Assembly (NCBI RefSeq): GCF_902506345.1
Contig: NZ_LR733413.1
Location: 2,853,974-2,917,973 of the forward strand
Length of the DNA stretch: 64,000 nucleotides
Reading direction: 5' to 3'
Source of the DNA: Flavobacterium sp. 9R
GTDB taxonomy: Bacteria > Bacteroidota > Bacteroidia > Flavobacteriales > Flavobacteriaceae
Shown: piece after piece, positions 63,156 to 64,000 of the stretch
Layout: every line of letters begins with the position of its first letter
Position numbering within the stretch: the stretch's first letter is position 1
Translations under genes and position numbers: made by a program
Notes under the pieces: model-generated
Seen by the model: only the letters and a program-made list of their open reading frames with translations
The model's database searches: none
What the model was told of the DNA's origin: nothing

Positions 63156-64000
63156 ATGAAGAAACTCTCGATTATCTTTATCTTATTACTTAGTAGTTTC
63201 TCATTATTTGCGCAAAGCCAAGACAAAAGACCAAAAATAGGTTTGGTATTGAGTGGTGGTGGCGCGAAAGGGTTTGCGCATATTGGGGTACTCAAAGTAC
63301 TCGAAGAAGCAGGAATCAAGATTGATTATATTGGGGGAACTAGTATGGGCGCAGTTATTGGTGGACTTTATGCATCAGGTTATACCGCCTCACAAATTGA
63401 TTCTATTTTTCAGAAAACTAATTTTGACGAATTGATTAATGATTATATTCCTCGAGCTTCAAAGAATTTTTATGAGAAAAGGAATGACGAGCTGTATGCT
63501 TTTGTATTGCCTTTTAATAAATTTAGAGTTGGAATTCCTGAGGCGCTTTCTAAAGGAATGTATAATTTCAATTTGCTGACCAGATTAACTAGGAATGTAA
63601 AAGACGTAAAAGACTTCAATCAACTTCCTATTCCCTTTTTATGTATAGCTACCGATATTGAGACCGGTGAACAAGTGTTACTCAATAAAGGTAATTTGGC
63701 TCAGGCAATGTTGGCCAGTTCGGCTTTTCCTTCGTTGTTTTCTCCTGTAGAGATTGATGGTAAATTGCTTATCGATGGTGGTGTTGTAAATAATTATCCA
63801 GTTGATGAGGTGCTTAAATTAGGCGCCGATATTATCATTGGTGTAGATGTACAAGATGGTCTAAAAGACCGAACACTATTGAGAGATGCTACCAAAATAT
63901 TGGTACAGATTAGCAATCTCAATATGATTGATCGAATGAAAGACAATGTAAAAAAAACAACTATTTATATTAAACCAGATATCAAAGAGTATGGTGTGAT
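63156..64000 (+). CDS. Patatin-like phospholipase, outer-membrane type (partial)
   Basis: The open frame runs off the right edge after 281 codons. Signal peptide (MKKLSIIFILLLSSFSLFAQ), then a patatin domain: oxyanion loop LSGGGAKGFAHIGVL, nucleophile GGTSMGAVIGGLYA (GxSxG) and catalytic DGGVVNNYPVDE. Signal-peptide-bearing patatins of Bacteroidota usually continue into a POTRA/BamA-like barrel (type Vd-like autotransporter); that part lies outside the window. It would hydrolyse phospholipids at the surface (family knowledge). Probably co-transcribed with uvrC. Confidence 0.92.
   Translation, partial: MKKLSIIFILLLSSFSLFAQSQDKRPKIGLVLSGGGAKGFAHIGVLKVLEEAGIKIDYIGGTSMGAVIGGLYASGYTASQIDSIFQKTNFDELINDYIPRASKNFYEKRNDELYAFVLPFNKFRVGIPEALSKGMYNFNLLTRLTRNVKDVKDFNQLPIPFLCIATDIETGEQVLLNKGNLAQAMLASSAFPSLFSPVEIDGKLLIDGGVVNNYPVDEVLKLGADIIIGVDVQDGLKDRTLLRDATKILVQISNLNMIDRMKDNVKKTTIYIKPDIKEYGV

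Overview
The window is AT-rich chromosomal DNA of a Flavobacterium-type bacterium (Bacteroidota, Flavobacteriia). The evidence is a type IX secretion gene (PorZ), SusC/TonB-type receptors with carboxypeptidase-like N-terminal domains, DUF4270 lipoprotein, a short glycogen-synthase-like protein next to panC, Bacteroidota-style promoters (TTG, 18-20 bp, TAnnTTTG) and weak Shine-Dalgarno sites. I see no tRNA, rRNA, CRISPR array, transposase or prophage gene. Most of the window is housekeeping core genome.

Layout. 0-14.5 kb: pheS, gpsA, an aldehyde-detoxification-like group (iron alcohol dehydrogenase, secreted DJ-1/PfpI protein, divergent LysR regulator), the yicC-gmk-nadD operon interrupted by a small S23-type four-helix-bundle gene, an EamA transporter with an ArsC-like protein, DinB, and a cystathionine gamma-synthase/lyase. 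14.6-28 kb: gdhA, porZ-recO, ileS (with a GxHH active-site signature), a DksA-like protein, lspA, radA behind a degenerate esterase, panC-panD. 28-39 kb: GT5 protein-DUF4270-glmS, a TonB receptor with an SGNH lipoprotein, atpD-atpC. 39-44 kb: a minus-strand envelope cluster (two outer-membrane barrels, a PAP2/haloperoxidase lipoprotein) plus DoxX. 44.4-52.4 kb: biotin genes bioF ... bioD-bioA-ketosynthase, split by a TraB/GumN-sigma factor-membrane protein operon and a GxxExxY gene. 53-64 kb: recX, an adhesin-like surface protein that ends abruptly in a repeat, an AsmA-like/GT51 fusion, formyl-THF cyclo-ligase with a PLP decarboxylase, an M14 aspartoacylase-like protein, uvrC and the start of an outer-membrane patatin.

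The unusual content is between genes. Three layers of non-coding structure recur: (1) three copies of a hairpin-rich element (121-226, 56140-56248, and 23875-23973 on the minus strand) with conserved flanks but a completely different, compensated central stem, looking like a structured RNA family; (2) short-period arrays (mostly 7 nt, once 8) whose unit differs at each locus, often in inverted pairs and abutting start or stop codons; (3) longer arrays built from CTTTGCG/CCTTGCGG and ATCCG motifs at 48.1-48.7 and 50.7-53.2 kb. Two small genes of obscure function sit inside inverted pairs of these arrays: the S23 gene inside 7-nt arrays and the GxxExxY gene inside ATCCG arrays. In each case the stop codon lies in a repeat arm. 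That parallel is the best candidate for an undescribed gene-carrying repeat element. A 111-bp block at the window start recurs exactly at 56036, where it truncates the adhesin; this is either a real rearrangement or an assembly join and should be checked first.

All statements are from reading sequence; no database search was run.
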